48,485 bases of DNA from Candidatus Woesebacteria bacterium RIFCSPHIGHO2_01_FULL_39_32 (GTDB taxonomy: Bacteria; Patescibacteriota; Microgenomatia; UBA8517), in NCBI GenBank assembly GCA_001792345.1, contig MGGJ01000001.1:1-48485 (forward strand), in the 5' to 3' direction. The position numbers and the translations under genes were made by a program. The first letter of the stretch is position 1; every line of letters starts with the position of its first letter. This document shows, one piece after another, positions 26,348 to 34,482 of this stretch. The notes under the pieces were generated by a model. That model saw only the letters and a program-made list of their open reading frames with translations. It was not told the origin of the DNA and did no database searches.

Positions 26348-28654
26348 ATGGCTACGCACTGGGCAGACAGAATTGCAAAAGAAATAATTACTTCGGGAAA
26401 GTATAAACCTTACTGGGTGGATGATATGAAGACCCCGTCGGGCTTCTCACATGTGGGATCTTTAATGGGTCCTTTAATTCACAGTATGATTTTCAGAGCA
26501 CTAAAAGATGCGGGGAAAGACGGAAATTTTACTTTTGTTATAAATGACTTTGATCCTGCAGACGATTTACTACCTGAGTTAAAAGGTAAATATGAAAAAT
26601 ATTTGGGAATACCCCTAAAACTTGCACCTTCTCCCGACACTAAATTTGGAAGTATGGCAGACCTATTTGGGAGTGATTTTATTTCTTCAATTAGAAGTTT
26701 AGGGGTCGAAGCGGAAATTCTGTCGTCTTGGGAAATGTATCACCAGGGTAAGTTTGATGAAGTCATACGTATAGCATTGGATAATGCAGAAAAAATTCAA
26801 GATATTTATCAAAAAGTAAGCGGTAGCAAGAAAAAAGAAGCCGGATGGCTTCCCTTCCAAGTAATTTGTGAGAATTGTAGCAAGCTTGGAACCACAAAAG
26901 TTTTTGCTTGGGACGGCGAAAAGGTTTCTTATAAGTGTGAACCCGCCCTGGTAAAATGGGCGGTCGGTTGCGGTCACGAAGGGAAAATTTCCCCTTTTGG
27001 AGGAACGGGTAAACTTCCTTGGAAAGTGGATTGGGCTGCGCATTGGAAAGTAATCGGAGTTACGATTGAAGGAGCCGGAAAAGACCATGCTTCAGCCGGA
27101 GGATCGTATGACATTGCAATGACTATTTGCAAAGAAGTCTTTAAATACGATCAGCCATATAAATTTCCATATGAATTTATTCTTATTGGCGGAAGAAAAA
27201 TGTCCTCATCAAAAGGTTTAGGGTTAAAAGCACATGACTTAGTAAAAATATTACCCCCTAGCGTTGGAAGATTTCTTTTCGCAAGATCGGATATTAGGTC
27301 ACAAAGTAATTTCGATCCAATGGGGACAATGGCAATTCCGGATCTTTTTGACGAATACGACAAAGCATGGGAAGCATATGACAAGGGCGGGTACGAGAAG
27401 TTGGCAAGAACCTATGTTTTGTCGCAGATAGATAAAATTCCCGAAAAAGAAAAAGGTTTTTTTGCGCCAAGATTTAAGGATGTAGCAAATTATCTTTCTC
27501 AAGGTTTATCGGAAGATGAACTTCTTGAGAAATTTACGGAAATAAAAGGAGGAAAACTTGATGAGAGCGAGCTTACTATTTTGGAGGAAAGAATTAAATA
27601 TGCAGAAGTTTGGCTTTCCGATTATGCACCAGATGAATATCGTTTCGATATGACCGATACGGTTCCGGAAGAAACTACAAAATTAACTGAAGAACAAAAG
27701 AAATATTTAAAGGGAATATTGAAAATTTTTAATGAGGGGGATGACGCAAAAAGCCTTCAAATTTCTTTGTATGAGTTAACAAAAGAACTGCAAGTTCCTA
27801 TTAAAGATGCTTTTGAGTCAATATATTTAGCGTTTATCGGAAAAACACGGGGTCCAAGAGCGGGGATGCTACTTTCTAAATTTGGAAAAAGGAAGGTAGT
27901 CGAAAGGATAATGGAGGCCACTGGGAAGAAAGGTAAATCCTATTTAAGCCAAAAGGTTAATTTAATTGATGTTCCAAAATATTTTTCTATCGATCCGAAA
28001 GTAAAAGAAGCATACCCTTCGGTTTCGGTTGGCATTGCTTTGATTAAGGGCATTTCGGTTTCGAAAACAAATAGTGAGTTGCAAGAAGAAATTGATAAGT
28101 TTTCCGATGAACAAAAGAATCTAACTACAGAGGTTTTAGGAAGTTATCCTGAAATACTTAGCTACAGAAGACTTTATAAAGAAATGGGAATTGATTGGCA
28201 TTCAAAAAGACCGGGTCCTGAGGAATTGTTAAGAAGGGTTGCTCTAAAAAAGGGATTATATAGTATTAATAACTGCGTTGACGCTTATAATTTAGTGGTT
28301 ATGAGGAACAGAATTTCAGTTGGTGCTTTCGATGCGGATAAAGTTGTCTTTCCTACAACCCTACGTTTTGCTGAGGAGGGAGACGAGATTATTCTCATAG
28401 GTAATAAAGAACCGGTCAAATATACCGCCAAAGAGCTGGCTTACTACGATCAAAAAGGAGGATATAACACGGATTTTAATTATCGAGATGCACAAAGAAC
28501 AATGGTTACGGACAAAACAAAGAATGCCTGGATTAACGTAGATGGAATTTATGATACAACGCCCGAAAAAGTTCAAAAAACACTTGATGAAGCGCTAGAC
28601 TTAATACTTAAGTATTGCGGCGGTAAGCTGGAGTTTAAAGGAGTAGCTATATAA
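26348..28654 (+). CDS. lysS: Class I lysyl-tRNA synthetase with C-terminal B3/4 domain
   Basis: DDMKTPSGFSHVGSLMGPLIHS, GGRKMSSSKGLGL; C-terminal YFSIDPKVKEAYPSVSVGIALIKG...LYKEMGIDWHSKRPGPEELLRRVALKKGLYSINNCVDAYNLVVMRNRISVGAFDADKV resembles B3/4. Confidence 0.92.
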   Translation: MATHWADRIAKEIITSGKYKPYWVDDMKTPSGFSHVGSLMGPLIHSMIFRALKDAGKDGNFTFVINDFDPADDLLPELKGKYEKYLGIPLKLAPSPDTKFGSMADLFGSDFISSIRSLGVEAEILSSWEMYHQGKFDEVIRIALDNAEKIQDIYQKVSGSKKKEAGWLPFQVICENCSKLGTTKVFAWDGEKVSYKCEPALVKWAVGCGHEGKISPFGGTGKLPWKVDWAAHWKVIGVTIEGAGKDHASAGGSYDIAMTICKEVFKYDQPYKFPYEFILIGGRKMSSSKGLGLKAHDLVKILPPSVGRFLFARSDIRSQSNFDPMGTMAIPDLFDEYDKAWEAYDKGGYEKLARTYVLSQIDKIPEKEKGFFAPRFKDVANYLSQGLSEDELLEKFTEIKGGKLDESELTILEERIKYAEVWLSDYAPDEYRFDMTDTVPEETTKLTEEQKKYLKGILKIFNEGDDAKSLQISLYELTKELQVPIKDAFESIYLAFIGKTRGPRAGMLLSKFGKRKVVERIMEATGKKGKSYLSQKVNLIDVPKYFSIDPKVKEAYPSVSVGIALIKGISVSKTNSELQEEIDKFSDEQKNLTTEVLGSYPEILSYRRLYKEMGIDWHSKRPGPEELLRRVALKKGLYSINNCVDAYNLVVMRNRISVGAFDADKVVFPTTLRFAEEGDEIILIGNKEPVKYTAKELAYYDQKGGYNTDFNYRDAQRTMVTDKTKNAWINVDGIYDTTPEKVQKTLDEALDLILKYCGGKLEFKGVAI

Positions 28655-28873
28655 ATGGCGGATTCGAAAAAGAGTACTAGTGATAAAAAAGATGCGATTA
28701 TTTTGCCTTTGATAGTAATTGGAGTAATTGTTGCGGGAGTAGTTGGTCTCTACTTTCTGCAAAAGTATTCAGTTAACAACAAATATATCTGCAGTTATCT
28801 GGGTGGGTTGTGGATGAGAAAAGATACAGACGCAGCTCATAGATGTTATACCTACGAAGAATTTTACAGGTAG
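28655..28873 (+). CDS. Small membrane protein (72 aa)
   Basis: Starts directly after lysS stop, one TM helix. Confidence 0.5.
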   Translation: MADSKKSTSDKKDAIILPLIVIGVIVAGVVGLYFLQKYSVNNKYICSYLGGLWMRKDTDAAHRCYTYEEFYR

Positions 28874-28877
28874 AAAA

Positions 28878-29447
28878 CTATTTATTTTTCCTCATCTTTT
28901 GGAGTTCTCGGAAGATCGATTCTAATTCGGTTCCTTCCAAATATTTTTCAACATTTTCCCAAAATTCTATTAATGATTTTTTATTCCTGCCTGTTTCCTC
29001 GTAAATATATGCCTGTAACACCATTTCCAATTTTTCTACTTGTTTTAGGAATTTTGCCTCTGGAGTTTTTTGTTCGTTAAATTCTTTAAGAAGCGAAATA
29101 TATTCTTTTCCATTGGGATAATCTCCGAATAAATCTTTCATTACGTCTAGCTCCTTTTTCCTTTTTTTCCTTTGAGAACCTATTACCTTTTTCCCAGCTT
29201 CCCAACGGACATCACCCGGGATGATTTCACCCAAGTCGTGAACAATCGTCATCTTTAATAACTTTTCTTTATTCAACTTTTTTGGGTCAGCTAAAATTAA
29301 TGTAAGAAATGCTACACCCCAGGTATGATCTGCCACGCTTTCGGCGTTTTTTACACCTTTAATAACCCAGCCGGTTCTGTCGACATCTTTAAGGGAATTG
29401 ACTCTGATTAATAGCTTTAATAATTTTGTGATTTGCTTTTTATCCAT
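28878..29447 (-). CDS. HD-domain protein (YfbR/HDDC2-like phosphohydrolase)
   Basis: ESVADHTWGVAFLTLIL...MTIVHDLGEIIPGDV. Confidence 0.85.
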   Translation of the reverse strand: MDKKQITKLLKLLIRVNSLKDVDRTGWVIKGVKNAESVADHTWGVAFLTLILADPKKLNKEKLLKMTIVHDLGEIIPGDVRWEAGKKVIGSQRKKRKKELDVMKDLFGDYPNGKEYISLLKEFNEQKTPEAKFLKQVEKLEMVLQAYIYEETGRNKKSLIEFWENVEKYLEGTELESIFRELQKMRKNK

Positions 29448-29548
29448 ATCAATAGGTTAACAGGGATCTGAATATTTTATCAAATAATCTTAGATATTCC
29501 TATAGTTTGACAATTGCAATACAATAGCTTGGAGATTAAAATAAAAAC

Positions 29549-30325
29549 ATGGTTAAGCGAGATAAATTGATTGATTTTATAAATAAAACAATCGGGAAAG
29601 ATTTGATCGAGAAAGCGCTTCAGAAGGATGAAAGGCTAAATGGTGTGCAGTTTTTGGGAGGAGAAAGTGTTGAGAAAGTTGCAGTTGGAGTTAGTTTAAA
29701 TGAAGAATTTCTTCAGGAAGCAGTCAAAATGAGGTCCAACTTTTGTATTTTTCACCATGGACTAGATCCTGAAACATATAAATCAAGATTTCCTCTTTAT
29801 TCTCAAAAACGCTTAAATTTAATCTTCAAAAATGATATTACAATTGTCGCTTTCCATTATGCACTAGATGCCCATCCTGAAATTGGAAACAACGTTACAA
29901 TAATTAAAAAACTAGGCGCTAAAGTTGGTGAGCCTCTTGATGGTGAGTGGGGTTATACAGCGGCTTTTGATACACCCCAAGACGTTCACGAACTGGCTCA
30001 TAAGTGTAGAGATTTATTCGATCATGAAATTTTTGTAGTTGAAGGAATCAAGAAAAAAGTAAAAAAGATTGGTGTAGTTTCTGGAGGAGCAAAACCCTAT
30101 GCGGAAACTCTCGCGGAATTAGAGGCGAATGGAGTTGAACTTTTTATTTCCGGAGAAACTTCCGAGAGTTCGCCGCACAAAATGAGGGAATCGGGAATCA
30201 GTTACTTTGTTTGTGGTCACTATGCGACGGAAAAATTCGGAGTCCAAGAACTAGGTAAAAGAATTGAGTCTAAATTTAAAGAAAAGGTTGAGGTAAAATT
30301 CATTGAAGTGGAGAACCCAATATGA
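29549..30325 (+). CDS. Nif3-like dinuclear metal center protein (GTP cyclohydrolase I type 2/Nif3 family)
   Basis: CIFHHGLDPETYKSRFPLYSQKRLNLIFKNDITIVAFHYALDAHPEIGNNVTI...FISGETSESSPHKMRESGISYFVCGHYATEKFGVQEL. Confidence 0.88.
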   Translation: MVKRDKLIDFINKTIGKDLIEKALQKDERLNGVQFLGGESVEKVAVGVSLNEEFLQEAVKMRSNFCIFHHGLDPETYKSRFPLYSQKRLNLIFKNDITIVAFHYALDAHPEIGNNVTIIKKLGAKVGEPLDGEWGYTAAFDTPQDVHELAHKCRDLFDHEIFVVEGIKKKVKKIGVVSGGAKPYAETLAELEANGVELFISGETSESSPHKMRESGISYFVCGHYATEKFGVQELGKRIESKFKEKVEVKFIEVENPI

Positions 30326-30909
30326 TAAGAGAAGAAGCTTTAAAGTTACTTCACGATAATATGAAGAACCAAAATTTAAGACGGCATTGTTATGCGGTTG
30401 AAGCGGTTATGGGTGGATTATATGACAGGCTGGAGGACGGAGAGAAGAAGGACAGTATAAGAGAGTTATGGAAAATAGCCGGGCTTTTACACGATGCTGA
30501 TTATGAGATTACAAAAGAGAACGAGCCAAAGAAGAATCACACAAAACATATTTTAGAATGGCTTAAAAAAGCGGACGCAGAAACGGATATTTATGATGCG
30601 ATTGCCGCACATGGTTGGGGGTACGTCGAAGGTGCACCTGAACCGAAAACCAAAATGCAGTGGGCACTTTATACTTGCGACGAATTAACGGGTTTAATTG
30701 TTGCCGTAGCTTTGGTTAAACCCGAAAAGAACTTAGCTTCGGTTACAGTTGACTCAGTTATGAAGAAATGGAATTCACTTTCATTTGCAGCAGGTGTAAA
30801 CCGAAAACAAATCGAGGAGTGTGAATCCCGTCTCAGAATCCCGCTTCACGAATTCGTCGAAATCGCACTTTCCGCAATGCAGTCGATTCATGAAGAGTTG
30901 GGTTTGTGA
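30322..30909 (+). CDS. HD-domain hydrolase
   Basis: NLRRHCYAVEAVMGGLYDRL...LWKIAGLLHDADYEI; ATGA overlap with upstream gene. Confidence 0.85.
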   Translation: MIREEALKLLHDNMKNQNLRRHCYAVEAVMGGLYDRLEDGEKKDSIRELWKIAGLLHDADYEITKENEPKKNHTKHILEWLKKADAETDIYDAIAAHGWGYVEGAPEPKTKMQWALYTCDELTGLIVAVALVKPEKNLASVTVDSVMKKWNSLSFAAGVNRKQIEECESRLRIPLHEFVEIALSAMQSIHEELGL

Positions 30910-30912
30910 TGG

Positions 30913-30941
30913 TTGACATTATTTAAAGACCAAAATACAAT
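30913..30941 (+). promoter_or_regulatory. sigma70-like promoter upstream of histidine phosphatase/serS
   Basis: TTGACA (30913) - 17 nt - TACAAT (30936). Confidence 0.75.
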
Positions 30942-31084
30942 ACTTTCATTGACATTTATCAAAAGCGTTTTTAGGTGACCCTGTCTGCCGACAGGCAGGA
31001 TTCCAATCACCGAGCTGAAAAGAGTTGCAACTTTTCCGGGTAGCCCGTAACAGCAGATAATTAAGTACGCTACATTCAGTTTAC

Positions 31085-31165
31085 ATGAACGTAGTAAAAT
31101 TGAGCTGGCACCTCCTTGAGATATCCTGGGCGCAATTAAAGGATATAATTAAGGAGGTTTTTTAA
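31085..31165 (+). CDS. Candidate leader ORF MNVVKLSWHLLEISWAQLKDIIKEVF* coupled (TAATG) to the downstream gene
   Basis: 26-codon ORF whose stop overlaps the start at 31165 and which spans the SD-sequestering hairpin. Confidence 0.35.
   Translation: MNVVKLSWHLLEISWAQLKDIIKEVF
31110..31163 (+). promoter_or_regulatory. SD-sequestering/terminator-like hairpin with anti-SD ACCTCCTT
   Basis: ACCTCCTT (31110-31117)...AAGGAGGT (31151-31158) with inner ATATCCT/AGGATAT, then a T run and ATG. Confidence 0.7.
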
Positions 31166-31863
31166 TGGAAGAAGATTATATTGAAGGATTAGATCCTGAA
31201 AGGACACTTAGCACAAGAGTTAAATCTATTATTGTTGTCCGGCACGCAGAGAGCGTGGCGAACACAGAAGGCATTTATCAAGGCCAAACCTACGATACTG
31301 ATTTGTCGGAGTTGGGAAAAAAACAGACAAAAGCCCTGGCCAATAGACTTAACGATTTAGAGTTAAGAAAAATAATCACAAGTCCTTTAAAAAGAACTTA
31401 TAAAACGGCAGAAGCTGTGGCGAGTGAAATTGGGTGTGATGTTGAGATTAATGAGATGATTATTGAGACGAATCATGGAGTTTGGGAAGGGAAACCTAAA
31501 AGTTGGATTACCCAGAATTTCCCGGACATTCACGAATTGTGGCAGAGGAAACCCTCTGAAGTAATTTTCCCTGAAGGGGAAGCATTTATGGATGTTGTTC
31601 AAAGAACTCTAGATTTTTTAGAAAATACGAATTTTGGACCGAAGACATTAGTTGTGACGCATGACAATATATTAAGAGCAATGGTGTCTTTAATAAATAA
31701 CCTGGATATTGATAAAATGTGGGAAATTCCTTTGGAAACTGCGGCTTTGAATTTTTTTGAGGTAAATACAGTCGATCAAAAAAATATGTTTAGGGTTCTT
31801 AAGCTAAACGATATAGAACATCTTGTGGGACTAAGAAATAATATTAATTTCCACGCTTTATAA
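31165..31863 (+). CDS. Histidine phosphatase (phosphoglycerate mutase-like)
   Basis: IIVVRHAESVANTEGIYQGQ...SPLKRTYKTAEAVA...VVTHDNILRAMV. Confidence 0.92.
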   Translation: MEEDYIEGLDPERTLSTRVKSIIVVRHAESVANTEGIYQGQTYDTDLSELGKKQTKALANRLNDLELRKIITSPLKRTYKTAEAVASEIGCDVEINEMIIETNHGVWEGKPKSWITQNFPDIHELWQRKPSEVIFPEGEAFMDVVQRTLDFLENTNFGPKTLVVTHDNILRAMVSLINNLDIDKMWEIPLETAALNFFEVNTVDQKNMFRVLKLNDIEHLVGLRNNINFHAL

Positions 31864-31942
31864 ACAAGTGATAAAGTAATAAAGTAATTTAAAGAATAGA
31901 GCCCTATTCTTTTTAGGATTTTAGTTTTTTATTACTAATAAC

Positions 31943-33187
31943 ATGATTGATATAGAATTATTACGGGGAGATCCGGAAAAAGTTAAGAAAGGAGTTGCTG
32001 ACAAACAGTTTGATGTTTCATTGATTGACAAAGCCCTTCAGCTTGATAAGAAACGAAGAGAACGGCTTCAGGAAGTTGAAAATTTGCGTGCCAATAGAAA
32101 TAAGTTTGCTAAGGAAAAAAATATCGAAGAAGGTAAGAGGGTAAAAGCAGAACTTCAAAAGCTTGAGCCACATCTGGAAGAAGCAGAAAAATCATTTAAT
32201 GAAGTTTTTAATCAGATTCCAAACTCTCCTTTGCCTCAAGTTCCAGTAGGGAAAAGTGATAAGGAAAACGTCGAGGTGAGACGCTGGGGAGAACCTAGGA
32301 AATTTGATTTTGAACCCAAAGATCACCTTCAATTGGGTAAAAATCTAGGAATTCTGGATTTCGAAACAGGAGCAAAAGTTGCTGGGTCGCAGTTTTACTT
32401 TTGGTATGGTGATGGGGCATTACTGGAATTATCACTAATACAATTTGCTTTCGAGATTCTTTCTAAAGAAGGTTTTGTACCTGTTATAACTCCGGATTTG
32501 GCGAAAGCAAGATATTATATGGGAACTGGTTACTTGCCTAGAGGAAAAGAAGCACAGACTTATGAGATTAAAAATGAAGATTTAGGTTTAACGGCTACAG
32601 CAGAGGTCACATTGGCCGGAAAACATGCAGACGAAGTTATTGCAGAAGATAAGCTCCCGCTTAAGTACATCGGCTACTCACATTGCTTCAGGCAAGAAGC
32701 TGGCGCATACGGAAAATACTCAAAAGGTCTTTATAGAGTCCACCAGTTTACCAAAGCCGAGATGTTTATTTATTGTAAGCCAGAAGAGTCCGAGGCAATG
32801 CACGAGCATATATTGGCGATGGAGGAAAAAATTTATCAGGAGTTAGCTCTCCCCTATCGAGTACTTGAAATGTGTACGGGAGATCTTGGAGCGATGGCCG
32901 CAAGAAAGTTTGATATCGAGGCATGGATGCCAACAAGAGGAGAGTATGGAGAGGTTACGTCAACCACAAACTGCACCGATTACCAGGCTAGGAATTTAAA
33001 TATTAGATTGAAACGCAAGGATGGTAAAACTGAATCTTTGCACATGCTTAACGGAACCGCAATCGCAACTTCCCGCACCCCCCTGGCAATTTTAGAAAAT
33101 TACCAACAAGCCGACGGTTCGGTTGTCATCCCTGATGTTTTGAGAAAGTGGATGGGGAAGGACAGGATGGTTGTAGGTAGTAAGTAG
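31943..33187 (+). CDS. serS: Seryl-tRNA synthetase
   Basis: MIDIELLRGDPEKVKKGVADK...; class II motif 2 CFRQEAGAYGKYSKGLYRVHQFTKAEMF; motif 3 LNGTAIATSRTPLAILENYQ. Confidence 0.97.
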   Translation: MIDIELLRGDPEKVKKGVADKQFDVSLIDKALQLDKKRRERLQEVENLRANRNKFAKEKNIEEGKRVKAELQKLEPHLEEAEKSFNEVFNQIPNSPLPQVPVGKSDKENVEVRRWGEPRKFDFEPKDHLQLGKNLGILDFETGAKVAGSQFYFWYGDGALLELSLIQFAFEILSKEGFVPVITPDLAKARYYMGTGYLPRGKEAQTYEIKNEDLGLTATAEVTLAGKHADEVIAEDKLPLKYIGYSHCFRQEAGAYGKYSKGLYRVHQFTKAEMFIYCKPEESEAMHEHILAMEEKIYQELALPYRVLEMCTGDLGAMAARKFDIEAWMPTRGEYGEVTSTTNCTDYQARNLNIRLKRKDGKTESLHMLNGTAIATSRTPLAILENYQQADGSVVIPDVLRKWMGKDRMVVGSK

Positions 33188-33192
33188 CAAGC

Positions 33193-34392
33193 TTATGGTT
33201 TGTAATATTTCTTATTTTTAAGTTTATCAGGTAGCAAACTTTCTTTTGAGTAAGCTTCATAGCCTTTTCCATAGCCCAACTCTTTCATTAAATTTGTCGG
33301 CGCGTTTCGAATATTTAGTGGAACTGGGAGGTTGCCGAATTTTTTGACGTCTTCGACGGCACGAAAGTAAGCATCATATGCTAAGCGGCTCTTTTTAGCT
33401 GTTGCTAGGTATACTACTGCGTGCATTAAATTAATTTGGCATTCGGGATATCCAATTGTCTCGCATGCGCGGAATACTTCATTTGCGACTACTAATGCTG
33501 TTGGCTGCGCCATTCCGATGTCTTCTGAAGCAAAAACAACCATGCGTCGTGCGATATACAAAGGATCCTGGCCCGCTTCAACCATTCGGGCAAGGTAGTA
33601 AAGTGCTGAGTCCACGTTACTGGCGCGCATAGATTTTATAAATGCCGAGATTACATTGTAAAATTCTTCTCCTTGTTTATCGAAAGTAAGTTGACGACGC
33701 TGTAAAGCCTGTTCGATATGATTAATCGTTAGGTGTAAACCTGGTACACCTTCCAGGTGGTCTGGCTTGACACCTGCTAGGTTGGAAGTGATTTCGAGAA
33801 CGTTAAGGAGAACTCGGGCGTCGCCGTTTGAAGATTCAATTAAAAATTTTTTAGCTTTTGAATTTATTTTTACCTTAAGTTCTTTTAAGCCTCGTTTTAA
33901 AATATTACCCAAATCTTTTTCGGAAAGCTGGTTGAGAGTAACTACCCGACAGCGGGAAAGAAGTGGCCCGATAACTTCGAAAGAAGGATTTTCAGTCGTT
34001 GCGCCGATTAAAATAATTTGTCCTTTTTCAACATGCGGCAATAATTTATCTTGTTGAGCTTTATTAAATCGATGAATTTCATCTATGAATACAACGGGAG
34101 ATGTAAAGAGAGGTTTCGTTTGCGAAATAATTTTTTGAACATCTTTACTTGAGGTATTCACAGCTGAAAATTCGTAAAATTCTCTTTTTAATTCACTTGC
34201 AATAATTCTTGCCAAGGTTGTTTTTCCCGATCCTGGAGGACCCCAGAAGATGAGAGAGGGAAAATAGTTATTGGTTACTTTGTTACTTAGTAACTTTGAT
34301 ATAACTCCGTTTTTACCGACCAAATGCACTTGGCCGACAAATTCGGTCAATTTCTTTGGTCTTAATTTCTCCGGCAACGGCACATTTTCCAT
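33193..34392 (-). CDS. rarA: Replication-associated recombination protein A (RarA/MgsA)
   Basis: LRPKKLTEFVGQVHLVG, IFWGPPGSGKTTLARIIA, SEDIGMAQPTALVVANEVF. Confidence 0.95.
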   Translation of the reverse strand: MENVPLPEKLRPKKLTEFVGQVHLVGKNGVISKLLSNKVTNNYFPSLIFWGPPGSGKTTLARIIASELKREFYEFSAVNTSSKDVQKIISQTKPLFTSPVVFIDEIHRFNKAQQDKLLPHVEKGQIILIGATTENPSFEVIGPLLSRCRVVTLNQLSEKDLGNILKRGLKELKVKINSKAKKFLIESSNGDARVLLNVLEITSNLAGVKPDHLEGVPGLHLTINHIEQALQRRQLTFDKQGEEFYNVISAFIKSMRASNVDSALYYLARMVEAGQDPLYIARRMVVFASEDIGMAQPTALVVANEVFRACETIGYPECQINLMHAVVYLATAKKSRLAYDAYFRAVEDVKKFGNLPVPLNIRNAPTNLMKELGYGKGYEAYSKESLLPDKLKNKKYYKP

Positions 34393-34482
34393 ACCCTTTT
34401 ATTCTATTCCGAACAAAATACGAAGTAAAGACATATAAAATTAATCTCGCATTAATTGAGTAAAAAATGTAATAATCAAAAT

